Shown: one piece after another, positions 1 through 6,590 of the stretch | Layout of the letters: each line of letters begins with the position of its first letter | Position numbering within the stretch: the first letter of the stretch is position 1 | Source: Elusimicrobia bacterium CG03_land_8_20_14_0_80_50_18 | GTDB taxonomy: Bacteria; CG03 | Assembly (NCBI GenBank): GCA_002780705.1 | Contig: PEUP01000033.1 | Location: forward strand, 2,845 to 17,504 | Length of the DNA stretch: 14,660 nucleotides | Direction: 5' to 3' | The notes under the pieces: model-generated | The model's input: the letters and a program-made list of their open reading frames with translations, nothing else | Told to the model about the DNA's origin: nothing | Databases searched by the model: none | Made by a program: the position numbers and the translations under genes

Positions 1-1
1 C

Positions 2-187
2 AGTAATGAAAACACCAATGGTTTAATCCGGCAGTTTTTTCCAAAGGGAACAGATTTTAACAAAGTGACCAGAAAGGAAATAAAACACGCGCAGGATCTA
101 TTGAAGGGCCGGCCGCGAAAAGTTTTGGATTGGGAGACGCCTTATGACGCTTTTAAAAAGTTGATGGGTGTTGCCTTAGAAACTTGA
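2..187 (+). CDS. IS30-family transposase, C-terminal fragment (cut by window start)
   Basis: Frame 2 is open from the first bases to TGA at 185-187 and gives 61 residues. It begins with an ENTNGLIRQFFPKGTDF-like stretch, which is the hallmark C-terminal part of the DDE integrase core of IS30-family transposases; the E of NENTNG is the likely third catalytic acidic residue. It ends in the family-typical WETPYDAF and VALET tail, so the C-terminus looks intact and only the upstream part lies outside the window. The protein would cut and join the ends of its insertion sequence. The right inverted repeat is expected within a few tens of bases of the stop. I could not prove it because the left end is not visible. 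Base use is more A/T-rich than in the operon that follows, fitting an acquired element. Confidence 0.85.
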   Translation, partial: SNENTNGLIRQFFPKGTDFNKVTRKEIKHAQDLLKGRPRKVLDWETPYDAFKKLMGVALET

Positions 188-199
188 GACCAAGTTATT

Positions 200-376
200 A
201 TGGATATGATAGGAAAAACCGTTGATACTTTCAGTGTGGCTGATATTCAGCGTGAATGTCCGGGCGTAAGTATAGACCTGATTCGCAGTGTTTTGAAAAA
301 TTTGCGGAAGAATAAAAAGATTGAGTGTCTCGGCCGCGGTCAAAACGCGCGCTGGCAAAAGAGAGGCAAGAAATGA
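200..376 (+). pseudogene. Small winged-helix-like ORF, probable gene remnant next to IS30
   Basis: An ATG at 200 (or 206) opens a 58-codon frame ending in TGA at 374-376. The product has a segment TVDTFSVADIQRECPGVS followed by a helix (DLIRSVLKNLRKNKKIE) and a basic tail with GRGQNARW. That layout is a winged helix-turn-helix of the kind found at the C-terminus of Fic-domain proteins and of small DNA-binding proteins. The frame is the same as that of the transposase upstream, separated only by the TGA at 185-187, and no good ribosome binding site precedes the ATG. I infer that it is the 3' remnant of a gene interrupted by the insertion sequence. The alternative is a small free-standing regulator. 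The assignment to a Fic-type tail is from memory of the family pattern and is tentative. Confidence 0.45.
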
Positions 377-418
377 ATTGGGTAATACCCATTGATATGG
401 GTAGCGAATTGGGTAGCG
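375..418 (+). repeat. Cluster of short direct and inverted TGGGTA repeats
   Basis: TGGGTA occurs at 379-384, 398-403 and 410-415. Its complement TACCCA at 386-391 forms a perfect 6-1-6 palindrome with the first copy and a second perfect 7-bp hairpin (TACCCAT, loop TGAT, ATGGGTA). GAATTGGGTA is directly repeated at 375-384 and 406-415. The cluster starts at the stop of the small ORF. It could be a protein-binding site or debris from the mobile element. No T-run follows, so it is not an intrinsic terminator. Confidence 0.5.
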
Positions 419-617
419 CGGCATAGGGAAGATGGTGACATTCATTGAGTGGGTCTTCGTGTAAGTGAGTGGGCCATTTTATGGCTCTTTCAACTTATTA
501 ACTGGTCTTTTTAATTGGCGGGCGGCTAAGCGCGATATCATCGGGACAGTCTGCCTGGCGGTGGGCAGGGAATGTCCCTCCTACACAAAAGCGTCATTAT
601 TTATTAGAATGCAGGCC
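377..617. other. Leader region before xseA without a convincing gene
   Basis: These 241 bases hold the TGGGTA repeat cluster, a palindrome at 543-578 and an open frame that runs in phase into xseA from a GTG at 465. The 51 extra residues do not resemble the start of exonuclease VII large subunits, which normally begin just before an IYTVTELN-type motif. I therefore treat them as untranslated or spurious. No clear -35/-10 pair could be picked out by eye, although the promoter for the downstream operon would be expected here or further upstream. Confidence 0.5.
543..578. repeat. Imperfect palindrome with GGGACA/TGTCCC ends (REP-like, copy 1)
   Basis: GGGACA (543-548) pairs with TGTCCC (573-578), and inside it CTGCC (551-555) pairs with GGCAG (564-568), giving a stem of two helices with an internal bulge. 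The right arm (GGGAATGTCCC) matches the left arm of the larger element in bamA (GGGACTGTCCC) with one mismatch, and both are followed a few bases later by TAC. I infer a decayed copy of the same mobile palindrome family. It lies in the 5' extension of xseA, about 40 bases before the likely start codon. Confidence 0.5.
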
Positions 618-1850
618 ATGGACACGATAGATAAAATCTACACGGTGACGGAGCTGAACAACCGCGCCAAGCTCATGCTGGAGAAGGAGTTCGGGAGCAT
701 AATGCTTGACGGCGAGCTATCCAACTTCAAGAAATACAGTTCGGGGCATTGCTATTTTTCGCTCAAAGATGCCGGCGGCCAGATATCGGGTGTGATGTAC
801 CGTTTCAAGGCCGAGCGGCTTTTATTCACGCCGAAAGACGGGATGAAGGTCAGGGCCAAGGGCACGGTGACGCTATATCCCGTGCGGGGCTCATACCAGA
901 TACTTGTTGACGAGATGCATGAGCAGGGCATGGGCGAATTGCAGAAAAAATTTGAAGAGCTCAAAAAGAGACTTGAGAAAGAGGGGCTCTTTGACAAATT
1001 GAGAAAACGGCCTCTCCCGTCACTGCCTCAGAAGATAGGCGTGATAACCTCGCCCACGGGCGCGGCTATAAGAGATATTCTCACGGTCCTGAAAAGAAGA
1101 TTTTCAAACGTTCATGTGCTGATAAATCCCGTCAGGGTGCAAGGCGCCGAGGCGCCGGGAGAGATAGCCGCCGCCATAGAGGACATGAACAGCCATTTTC
1201 CCGATATAGATGTTCTCATAGTCGGCCGGGGCGGGGGATCTCTTGAGGATCTATGGGCGTTCAATGAGGAGATCGTGGCGCGGGCCATATTCGCGTCAAA
1301 GATTCCCGTCATATCCGCTGTCGGCCATGAGGTGGACTGGATGATATCCGATTTTACCGCCGATGTGCGCGCGGCCACCCCTTCTGTCGCCGCGGAAATT
1401 GTGCTCGGAAGAAAAGAGGAGCTCGTAAACAGCGTTGACGCCGCCGCGAAGAGGGTGAGAAACGCTCTGAACAAAAGTCTCTCCGGCATATCCGACAGGC
1501 TGGATGCGGCGCTGCGAAGGCCCTATCTCAGAGAACCGTCGCTTTTCATGTCGCGCTTCACCCAGGGTTTTGACATAGCTTTTGAGAGTTTCCTGACGGC
1601 CAAAGACAGGATGTTTGAGGGATCTTCTGAAAAGATCAGGACTCTTGAAGGGAGGCTGAACATACTTTCGCCTCTCAGCACTCTCGCGCGGGGTTATGCC
1701 ATCGCCGAGAAAGCGGGCGGCGCTGTGATAAAGACATACGAGGACGCTGACAGCGGCGAAAGAATAAATGTGCGGCTGGGCAGAGGGGCTCTCGCCTGCG
1801 AGGTGCTGGAGACAAAGCCTGCCTTATCGGCAGGCAGGGAGAAAATATGA
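618..1850 (+). CDS. xseA: Exodeoxyribonuclease VII large subunit
   Basis: This is the catalytic large subunit of exonuclease VII, which degrades single-stranded DNA from both ends in mismatch repair and DNA clean-up and acts with XseB. From the ATG at 618 it has 410 residues, somewhat shorter than the 456 of E. coli but normal for many phyla. Residues about 7-100 form the N-terminal OB-fold, which includes ELSNFKKYSSGHCYFSLKD. The catalytic domain carries KIGVITSPTGAAIRDI (139-154), VGRGGGSLEDLWAFNEE (202-218), SAVGHEVDW (233-241) and ADVRAATPSVAAE. A charged helical stretch and the ARGYAI motif near the C-terminus follow as in the family. Possible starts are GTG 465, ATG 609 and ATG 618. I chose 618 because MDTIDKIYTVTELN fits the family start, but no strong ribosome site is visible for any of them. 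The last codons are formed by a palindrome (1817-1835). The stop overlaps xseB by ATGA. Confidence 0.95.
   Translation: MDTIDKIYTVTELNNRAKLMLEKEFGSIMLDGELSNFKKYSSGHCYFSLKDAGGQISGVMYRFKAERLLFTPKDGMKVRAKGTVTLYPVRGSYQILVDEMHEQGMGELQKKFEELKKRLEKEGLFDKLRKRPLPSLPQKIGVITSPTGAAIRDILTVLKRRFSNVHVLINPVRVQGAEAPGEIAAAIEDMNSHFPDIDVLIVGRGGGSLEDLWAFNEEIVARAIFASKIPVISAVGHEVDWMISDFTADVRAATPSVAAEIVLGRKEELVNSVDAAAKRVRNALNKSLSGISDRLDAALRRPYLREPSLFMSRFTQGFDIAFESFLTAKDRMFEGSSEKIRTLEGRLNILSPLSTLARGYAIAEKAGGAVIKTYEDADSGERINVRLGRGALACEVLETKPALSAGREKI
1817..1835. repeat. Perfect 7-bp hairpin at the xseA 3' end, abutting the xseB RBS
   Basis: GCCTGCC (1817-1823) and GGCAGGC (1829-1835) are perfect complements around a 5-base loop TTATC. 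The hairpin encodes the PALSAG part of the XseA tail, which is not a conserved part of that protein. Immediately after it, AGGGAG (1836-1841) serves as the Shine-Dalgarno sequence of xseB. No T-run follows, so it is not an intrinsic terminator. GC-rich palindromes of this kind are common interspersed repeats in many uncultured bacterial genomes (from memory). Confidence 0.65.
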
Positions 1851-2092
1851 GTGAAAAGAAAACTGTTTCCAAAAAAGATTTTGAAAAGGACCTGAAGCGC
1901 CTTGAGGATATCGTGGCTCTTCTTGAGAAGGGCGACAGTCCTCTGGATGAGTCCATAAAACTCTTTGAAGAGGGCATAGAAAAGGCCGCCGAAATGAAAA
2001 AAAACCTGGAGGAGGCCAAGAGGAAAATTGAGCTCATCTCAAAAAAGAGCGGCCTTTTTTCCACGGAGAAATTTCATGAAGAAGAGTTCTGA
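1847..2092 (+). CDS. xseB: Exodeoxyribonuclease VII small subunit
   Basis: The 81-residue product is the small subunit that binds as several copies to the helical region of XseA. It shows the family core: an initial DFEKDLKRLEDIVALLEKGDSPLDESIKLFEEG pattern with the conserved LE.IV..LE.G...L.ES...FEEG residues, followed by a second amphipathic helix rich in K and E. The length matches the usual 70-85. The ATG at 1847 overlaps the xseA stop (ATGA) and is preceded by AGGGAG with 5-base spacing, so the two subunits are translationally coupled. Its end overlaps the start of the prenyl synthase gene by 17 bases. The 3' part contains a long run of A-rich codons. Confidence 0.95.
   Translation: MSEKKTVSKKDFEKDLKRLEDIVALLEKGDSPLDESIKLFEEGIEKAAEMKKNLEEAKRKIELISKKSGLFSTEKFHEEEF
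2065..2068 (+). promoter_or_regulatory. RBS that fixes the prenyl synthase start
   Basis: GGAG lies 7 bases before the ATG at 2076. The open frame could begin at 2028, but the site here and the family's N-terminal layout favour 2076. It lies inside xseB. Confidence 0.7.
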
Positions 2093-2933
2093 AAAAGCGG
2101 CGCTGAACAAAAGACTGCTGAAGCTTCTTCCCGCGGGAGGCCCCCTGACAAAAAATCTTGACAGGGCTCTCGTCTATTGCATCAAGACGGGCGGGAAAAG
2201 AATAAGGCCTCTGCTCTTCATGGAAGTTGTCAGAATTGTAAAAGGGGACCTCGCCGCGGAGATGAAGAAAAAAGTTCTTGATTTCGCCTGCGGCATTGAA
2301 TTCATACACGCTTACTCGCTTGTGCACGACGACATAATGGACGGCGATGACATGCGCAGGGGCAAGGCCACGGTCTGCAAAAAATTCGGCGTCCCAACCG
2401 CCATCCTCGCCGGAGACGCCCTGCTGACAAAAGGCCTTGAAATACTTTACGGCTCTTTCCCCGAAGCGGCGGCCATAATCAACGCCGGTGTGGGCTCACC
2501 AGGTATGATAGCCGGCCAGGCCGCCGACATGGAACAGGAGGGGAAAAAGTCCCCGTCGGAAAAAGCCCTGTGGTACACACATCTGAACAAGACGGCGGCA
2601 TTTTTCTCGTCTGTCTGCGCCGCCGGCGCCGCCTCCGCCGGAGCGGACGGGAAGAATATCCGGCGCTTCGCGTCTTTCGGCCGGCGGCTGGGTATGGCTT
2701 TTCAGGTGCGGGATGATGTGCTGGACAGGGTGGGCGACATAAAAAAATACAGGAAATCCAGAAACGACGAAAAAAACAAAAAGCTGACGGTGCTGAGATT
2801 CCACAATCTCGCCCAGGCCATGCGCATGGTCAATGAGATAAGTCTTGAGGCGGAAGGTTTCCTTCAAAAACTTCCCTATGACACATCGGCTCTTTTAGAG
2901 CTTTCCGGCGCGCTCAGGGAAAGGGAGTTTTGA
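2076..2933 (+). CDS. Short-chain trans-prenyl diphosphate synthase (FPP/GGPP type)
   Basis: The 285-residue protein condenses isopentenyl diphosphate with allylic diphosphates to make C15-C20 prenyl precursors for quinones and for the undecaprenyl carrier. Visible motifs are GGKRIRP (39-45), the first Asp-rich motif DDIMDGDDMRRG (85-96), GQAADM (147-152), and the second Asp-rich motif DDVLD (213-217) followed by an NKKLT segment. The first motif is DDxxD without the two-residue insertion found in classical bacterial FPP synthases such as E. coli IspA (DDxxxxD). Tyr80 at the fifth position before it suggests a limited chain length. FPP versus GGPP therefore stays open, and I leave the symbol empty. 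The gene overlaps xseB by 17 bases and sits just before dxs, giving the common xseB-prenyl synthase-dxs order of many bacteria. Confidence 0.9.
   Translation: MKKSSEKAALNKRLLKLLPAGGPLTKNLDRALVYCIKTGGKRIRPLLFMEVVRIVKGDLAAEMKKKVLDFACGIEFIHAYSLVHDDIMDGDDMRRGKATVCKKFGVPTAILAGDALLTKGLEILYGSFPEAAAIINAGVGSPGMIAGQAADMEQEGKKSPSEKALWYTHLNKTAAFFSSVCAAGAASAGADGKNIRRFASFGRRLGMAFQVRDDVLDRVGDIKKYRKSRNDEKNKKLTVLRFHNLAQAMRMVNEISLEAEGFLQKLPYDTSALLELSGALREREF
2921..2927 (+). promoter_or_regulatory. RBS that fixes the dxs start
   Basis: AAGGGAG lies 8 bases before ATG 2936. A TTG at 2930 is in frame but too close to the site, so the ATG is preferred. Confidence 0.7.
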
Positions 2934-2935
2934 CG

Positions 2936-4783
2936 ATGGCTATTCTGGATATGATAGATTCGCCCGCGGAACTCCGTCTGATACGCAGGGATCTTCTGCC
3001 GGGACTCGTCGCCGAGATAAGAGAGAAGATAATAGACACCTGCTCTAAGACGGGCGGGCACCTCGGCGGAAGTCTCGGCGCTGTGGAACTTATCACGGCT
3101 CTCCATTATGTTTTTGACTGTCCGGAAGATAAGATAGTTTTTGATGTGGGCCATCAGGCCTACGCTCACAAGATACTGACGGGCCGCGCTTCGCGTTTTG
3201 AGACAAACCGGCAGTTTGGGGGAATATCGGGTTTTCCGAAGATGGCGGAAAGCGAATACGACGCTTTCGGTGTGGGCCACGCCTCAACTTCCATATCCGC
3301 CGCCTACGGCATGGCCTGCGCCCGCGATATCAAGGGCGGCAAGAACAAGGTGATAGCCGTTATCGGCGACGGGGCGCTGACGGGCGGGCTCGCTTATGAG
3401 GGGCTCAACAACGCGGGCTGTTCGGGCACGGACATTCTTGTGATACTGAACGACAACAACATGTTCATCTCGCCTAGGGTGGGAGCTATGGGGAGCATGC
3501 TGACAAGGATATTTTCGCTGGGTATCGTGAAGAAGACGGAAGAGTCCGTTGTGAATTTGCTCAAAAGGCTTAAAGTTGTGGGCCTTGAGACACTCAGGAT
3601 AGCGCGCCGGGTCAAAACCATTCTTTTTCCCGGCATGTTCTTTGAGGAGATGGGTTTTTCCTGCTTCGGGCCGGTGGACGGCCACGACCTTGACCGTCTC
3701 ATATTTCTGCTCGGCAAACTCAAAAAATTCAAGGGCCCTGTTTTCCTCCATGTGATAACGAAGAAAGGAAAGGGCTACAAACCCGCCGAGGAGAACCCCG
3801 CTTCTTTCCACGGCCTGGGCGCTTTTGACAAGGTGACTGGCGAGATATCTCCACCCTCAAAGAGCTATTCCGATGTTTTCGGTGATGTTCTCTGCGAACT
3901 CGCCGCGAAAGACGGTAAGATAGCCGCCGTAACCGCGGCCATGCCTGCGGGGACGGGCCTTCTGCGGTTCGCCGAAGAATTTCCCGCCCGTTTTTTTGAC
4001 TGCGGAATAGCCGAGGAACATGCCGTCACCTTCGCGGCGGGCCTTGCCTCGCAGGGCATCAAACCCGTTGTCGCCCTTTACTCAACTTTCCTGCAGAGGG
4101 CTTTTGACCAGGTAATACATGATGTCTGTCTGCAGAACCTTAATGTCGTTTTCGCCGTGGACAGGGCAGGCCTCGTCGGTGGTGACGGCCCCACGCATCA
4201 CGGCAATTTTGATATTTCATATCTGAGGATTATTCCGGGCATGACCGTTTGCGCCCCGAAAGATGTGCGGGAGCTGGCTGATATGCTTTATTCCGCCCTG
4301 AAATACGGCGGCCCTGTGGCTTTGCGCTATCCGCGCGCCAAGGCGGAGGAGATGAGCGCGGGCTGCGATTTCACATTCATTGAACAGGGAAAAGCGGAGA
4401 CGCTTATCCAGGGCGGTGATGTGCGTATAGCGGCGCTGGGGAGCATGGTCTATCCGGCGCTTCTGATATCGCAGGAGCTCGCCGGCGCGGGGATAAAATG
4501 CGGCGTTATAAACGCCCGCTTCGCGAAGCCCCTGGATGTGGAAACATTAACAGACGCGGCGGAAAATGCTAAACTCCTTGTGACGCTCGAGGAAAATACC
4601 TCCGCCGGAGGTTTTGGCTCGGCCGTGATGGAAGAACTCCCCGCGGCTTTGCTTTCCCGTGTGCGGAGGATTGCTCTGCCCGACAGGTTTATAACCCACG
4701 GTTCCATAGACGAACTTAAAGAGGCTTCAGGCATAGATGTGTCCTCAGTGGTGAAGAAGATAAAGGGTTTTATGAAAAAATGA
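2936..4783 (+). CDS. dxs: 1-deoxy-D-xylulose-5-phosphate synthase
   Basis: The enzyme joins pyruvate and glyceraldehyde-3-phosphate, using thiamine diphosphate and Mg, to make DXP, the entry point of the MEP isoprenoid route and a precursor for thiamine and pyridoxal. The 615 residues match the usual 600-640. Seen motifs: GGHLGGSLGAVEL (40-52), FDVGHQAYAHKILTGR (69-84), the TPP site GDGALTGG (144-151) ending with NDNN, CGIAEEHAVTFAAGLA (356-371) with Glu360 as the likely TPP-activating glutamate, YSTFLQRAFDQ (382-392), DRAGLVGGDGPTHHG (409-423) and LRYPR (463-467). Neighbouring the prenyl synthase, it supplies the same pathway. The start at ATG 2936 lies 2 bases after the previous stop. The stop overlaps trpF by ATGA. 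Nothing is missing from the catalytic set. Confidence 0.97.
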   Translation: MAILDMIDSPAELRLIRRDLLPGLVAEIREKIIDTCSKTGGHLGGSLGAVELITALHYVFDCPEDKIVFDVGHQAYAHKILTGRASRFETNRQFGGISGFPKMAESEYDAFGVGHASTSISAAYGMACARDIKGGKNKVIAVIGDGALTGGLAYEGLNNAGCSGTDILVILNDNNMFISPRVGAMGSMLTRIFSLGIVKKTEESVVNLLKRLKVVGLETLRIARRVKTILFPGMFFEEMGFSCFGPVDGHDLDRLIFLLGKLKKFKGPVFLHVITKKGKGYKPAEENPASFHGLGAFDKVTGEISPPSKSYSDVFGDVLCELAAKDGKIAAVTAAMPAGTGLLRFAEEFPARFFDCGIAEEHAVTFAAGLASQGIKPVVALYSTFLQRAFDQVIHDVCLQNLNVVFAVDRAGLVGGDGPTHHGNFDISYLRIIPGMTVCAPKDVRELADMLYSALKYGGPVALRYPRAKAEEMSAGCDFTFIEQGKAETLIQGGDVRIAALGSMVYPALLISQELAGAGIKCGVINARFAKPLDVETLTDAAENAKLLVTLEENTSAGGFGSAVMEELPAALLSRVRRIALPDRFITHGSIDELKEASGIDVSSVVKKIKGFMKK

Positions 4784-5412
4784 GAACGATGATAAAAATA
4801 TGCGGCGTGACAAACGAGAAGGATGTGAATTTCATATCCATGCTGGATGTGGATTTCATAGGCTTTAATCTTGTCACTGGCGGCAAGAGGGCTGTGTCCG
4901 AGAATGCCCTGAAAAAACTCGCGGCGCTGGTGCCGTCTTATATCAGCTCCGTGGCCGTTATGGTCAACCCCGAATTGAAAGATGTGAAAAGGATAATAAA
5001 GAAAACCGGCATATCTTTTTACCAGCTCCACGGCGATGAGAGCGCGGAATTCGTCAGAGAGGTCAGGGGCCTTGGCGCGAAAGTTATAAAGGCATTCAGG
5101 TTTCCCGACGCTGATTCCGTGGAAAAAGCTTTGCCTTACGCCGACTGCGCGGATTATATTCTCGTTGACAGTTTTTCTCCGCAGCTTACGGGAGGGACGG
5201 GCATCAGGTATTCCGCTGACATAGCGAAGAGGGCGAAGGATATAGGCCTTCCCATGTTCCTGGCCGGCGGCCTCAATCCCGAGAATGTCGGCGGGGCAGT
5301 TCAGGATATAGAGCCTTTTGCGGTGGATACGGCCTCCGGAGTGGAGAACAGCCCCCGCAGCAAAGACATTGAAAAAGTCAGAGCCTTCATCAGGGCGGTC
5401 CGCGGCTCGTGA
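4780..5412 (+). CDS. trpF: Phosphoribosylanthranilate isomerase
   Basis: The protein catalyses the Amadori rearrangement of phosphoribosylanthranilate to CdRP in tryptophan synthesis. It is a (beta/alpha)8 barrel of 210 residues, the normal size. The motif KICGVT (6-11) carries the catalytic Cys8. YQLHGDE (81-87), ILVDSF with catalytic Asp130, TGGTG (137-141), LAGGLNPENV (161-170) and DTASGVE..PRSKD (183-196) all match the family. ATG 4780 overlaps the dxs stop (ATGA) and was chosen for coupling. ATG 4789 gives the more typical MIKICG start and is equally plausible. The stop overlaps trpB by GTGA. The residues before KR at 36-37 (VTGG) differ from the usual SPR-type phosphate loop, but Arg37 remains. 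Confidence 0.95.
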   Translation: MRTMIKICGVTNEKDVNFISMLDVDFIGFNLVTGGKRAVSENALKKLAALVPSYISSVAVMVNPELKDVKRIIKKTGISFYQLHGDESAEFVREVRGLGAKVIKAFRFPDADSVEKALPYADCADYILVDSFSPQLTGGTGIRYSADIAKRAKDIGLPMFLAGGLNPENVGGAVQDIEPFAVDTASGVENSPRSKDIEKVRAFIRAVRGS

Positions 5413-6590
5413 AAAAGCTTAAATCTTATTACGGCTCTTTCGGCGGGCAGTTTGTGCCGGAGACGCTTTACAAACCTCTCAAAGAACTTGAACGGGCCTT
5501 TGGCGACGCCGCCAAAAGCGCCGCTTTCAAAAAAGATCTCAGCCGGCTCCTTGCCGATTACGCCGGAAGGCCGACGCCTCTTTATTATGCGGAGCGGCTT
5601 TCTTCCTTTCACGGCCGCCGTATTTATCTCAAGAGGGAGGATCTCAATCACACGGGATCCCACAAGATCAACAACGCTCTCGGTCAGATTCTTCTCGCCC
5701 GGCGGATGGGTAAAAAAAGGATAATAGCCGAGACCGGCGCAGGCCAGCACGGCGTGGCGGTGGCCACGGCCGCGGCTCTTTTCGGCATGAAATGCGTCGT
5801 CTATATGGGCACTGTAGACATGGAAAGGCAGGCGGTCAATGTGGCGAGGATGAAACTTCTCGGCACGGAAGTCGTGCCCGTCGTAAACGGCGACGCGACG
5901 CTGAAAGAGGCCGTCAGCGAAGCCATAAGAGACTGGATATCCGACCCTTCCGGCACCTATTACATCATCGGTTCCTGCGTCGGTCCGCATCCCTATCCCC
6001 TGATGGTGCGTTTCTTCCAGTCCGTTATCGGCGATGAGACAAAAAGACAGATAAGGCAAAAAGAGAACCGTCTGCCTGATTATCTTGTCGCCTGTGTGGG
6101 CGGAGGCTCCAACTCGATAGGTTTTTTCCATCCGTTTTATAAAAGCTCCGTTAAATTCATAGGCGTTGAAGCCGGCGGCATGGGTGGCTCTCCCGAAAAC
6201 ACCGCGGCCTCAATATGTTACGGTTCTCCCGGGGTGCTGCACGGCGCCTACAGTTATCTTCTGCAGAGCCGAGAGGGCCAGATCCTTGAAACGCATTCGG
6301 TGGCGGCGGGTCTTGATTATCCGTCGGTGGGCCCCGAGCACAGTTTTTATCATCAAAGCGGGCGCGCCGAATATGTCAGCGTCTCCGACAGAGATGCGCT
6401 GAAGGCCTTTGAACGCCTCTCAACTCTGGAGGGGATAATACCGGCTCTTGAGTCTTCTCACGCTCTGGCTTATCTGAGCCGCCTGGCGCCGAAGACAAAG
6501 AAAAACGCCCTTATCTGTGTCTGTCTTTCCGGACGGGGAGACAAGGACATGGCGATAGAGGGAAGTCTCGCGCGTGGTCTCAAAAAATGA
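5409..6590 (+). CDS. trpB: Tryptophan synthase beta chain
   Basis: The PLP enzyme joins indole, channelled from TrpA, to serine to give tryptophan. The 393 residues fit the TrpB1 type (about 390-400). It starts with YYGSFGGQFVPETL, has the PLP lysine in HTGSHKINNALGQ (Lys86), the ETGAGQHGVA loop with the catalytic Glu108, a GTYYIIGSCVGPHPYP segment, the phosphate-binding CVGGGSNSIG and the C-terminal LSGRGDKD. It begins with GTG at 5409, overlapping the trpF stop (GTGA), with no strong ribosome site, which suggests coupled translation. The stop overlaps trpA by ATGA. Intact and ordinary. The TrpB1 type next to trpA indicates a standard channelling alpha2-beta2 complex. Confidence 0.97.
   Translation: MKKLKSYYGSFGGQFVPETLYKPLKELERAFGDAAKSAAFKKDLSRLLADYAGRPTPLYYAERLSSFHGRRIYLKREDLNHTGSHKINNALGQILLARRMGKKRIIAETGAGQHGVAVATAAALFGMKCVVYMGTVDMERQAVNVARMKLLGTEVVPVVNGDATLKEAVSEAIRDWISDPSGTYYIIGSCVGPHPYPLMVRFFQSVIGDETKRQIRQKENRLPDYLVACVGGGSNSIGFFHPFYKSSVKFIGVEAGGMGGSPENTAASICYGSPGVLHGAYSYLLQSREGQILETHSVAAGLDYPSVGPEHSFYHQSGRAEYVSVSDRDALKAFERLSTLEGIIPALESSHALAYLSRLAPKTKKNALICVCLSGRGDKDMAIEGSLARGLKK

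Noticed and set aside
185..376. Possible TGA read-through or reassigned TGA joining the transposase to the downstream winged-helix frame
   Set aside because: Most genes in the window (xseA, xseB, dxs, trpF, trpB, accD and others) end in TGA exactly where the families end, so TGA is a normal stop. The shared frame has a one-in-three chance of being coincidence.
465..617. 51-residue N-terminal extension of XseA from GTG 465
   Set aside because: It does not look like the family N-terminus, contains a palindromic repeat and has no ribosome site. The family start fits ATG 618.
1817..1850. Intrinsic terminator at the xseA end
   Set aside because: The stem is stable but no T-run follows, and xseB starts within 12 bases.
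5301..6131. 276-codon open frame on the minus strand across trpF/trpB
   Set aside because: It is the antisense shadow of well-conserved genes. The product has no recognisable domain and no ribosome site.
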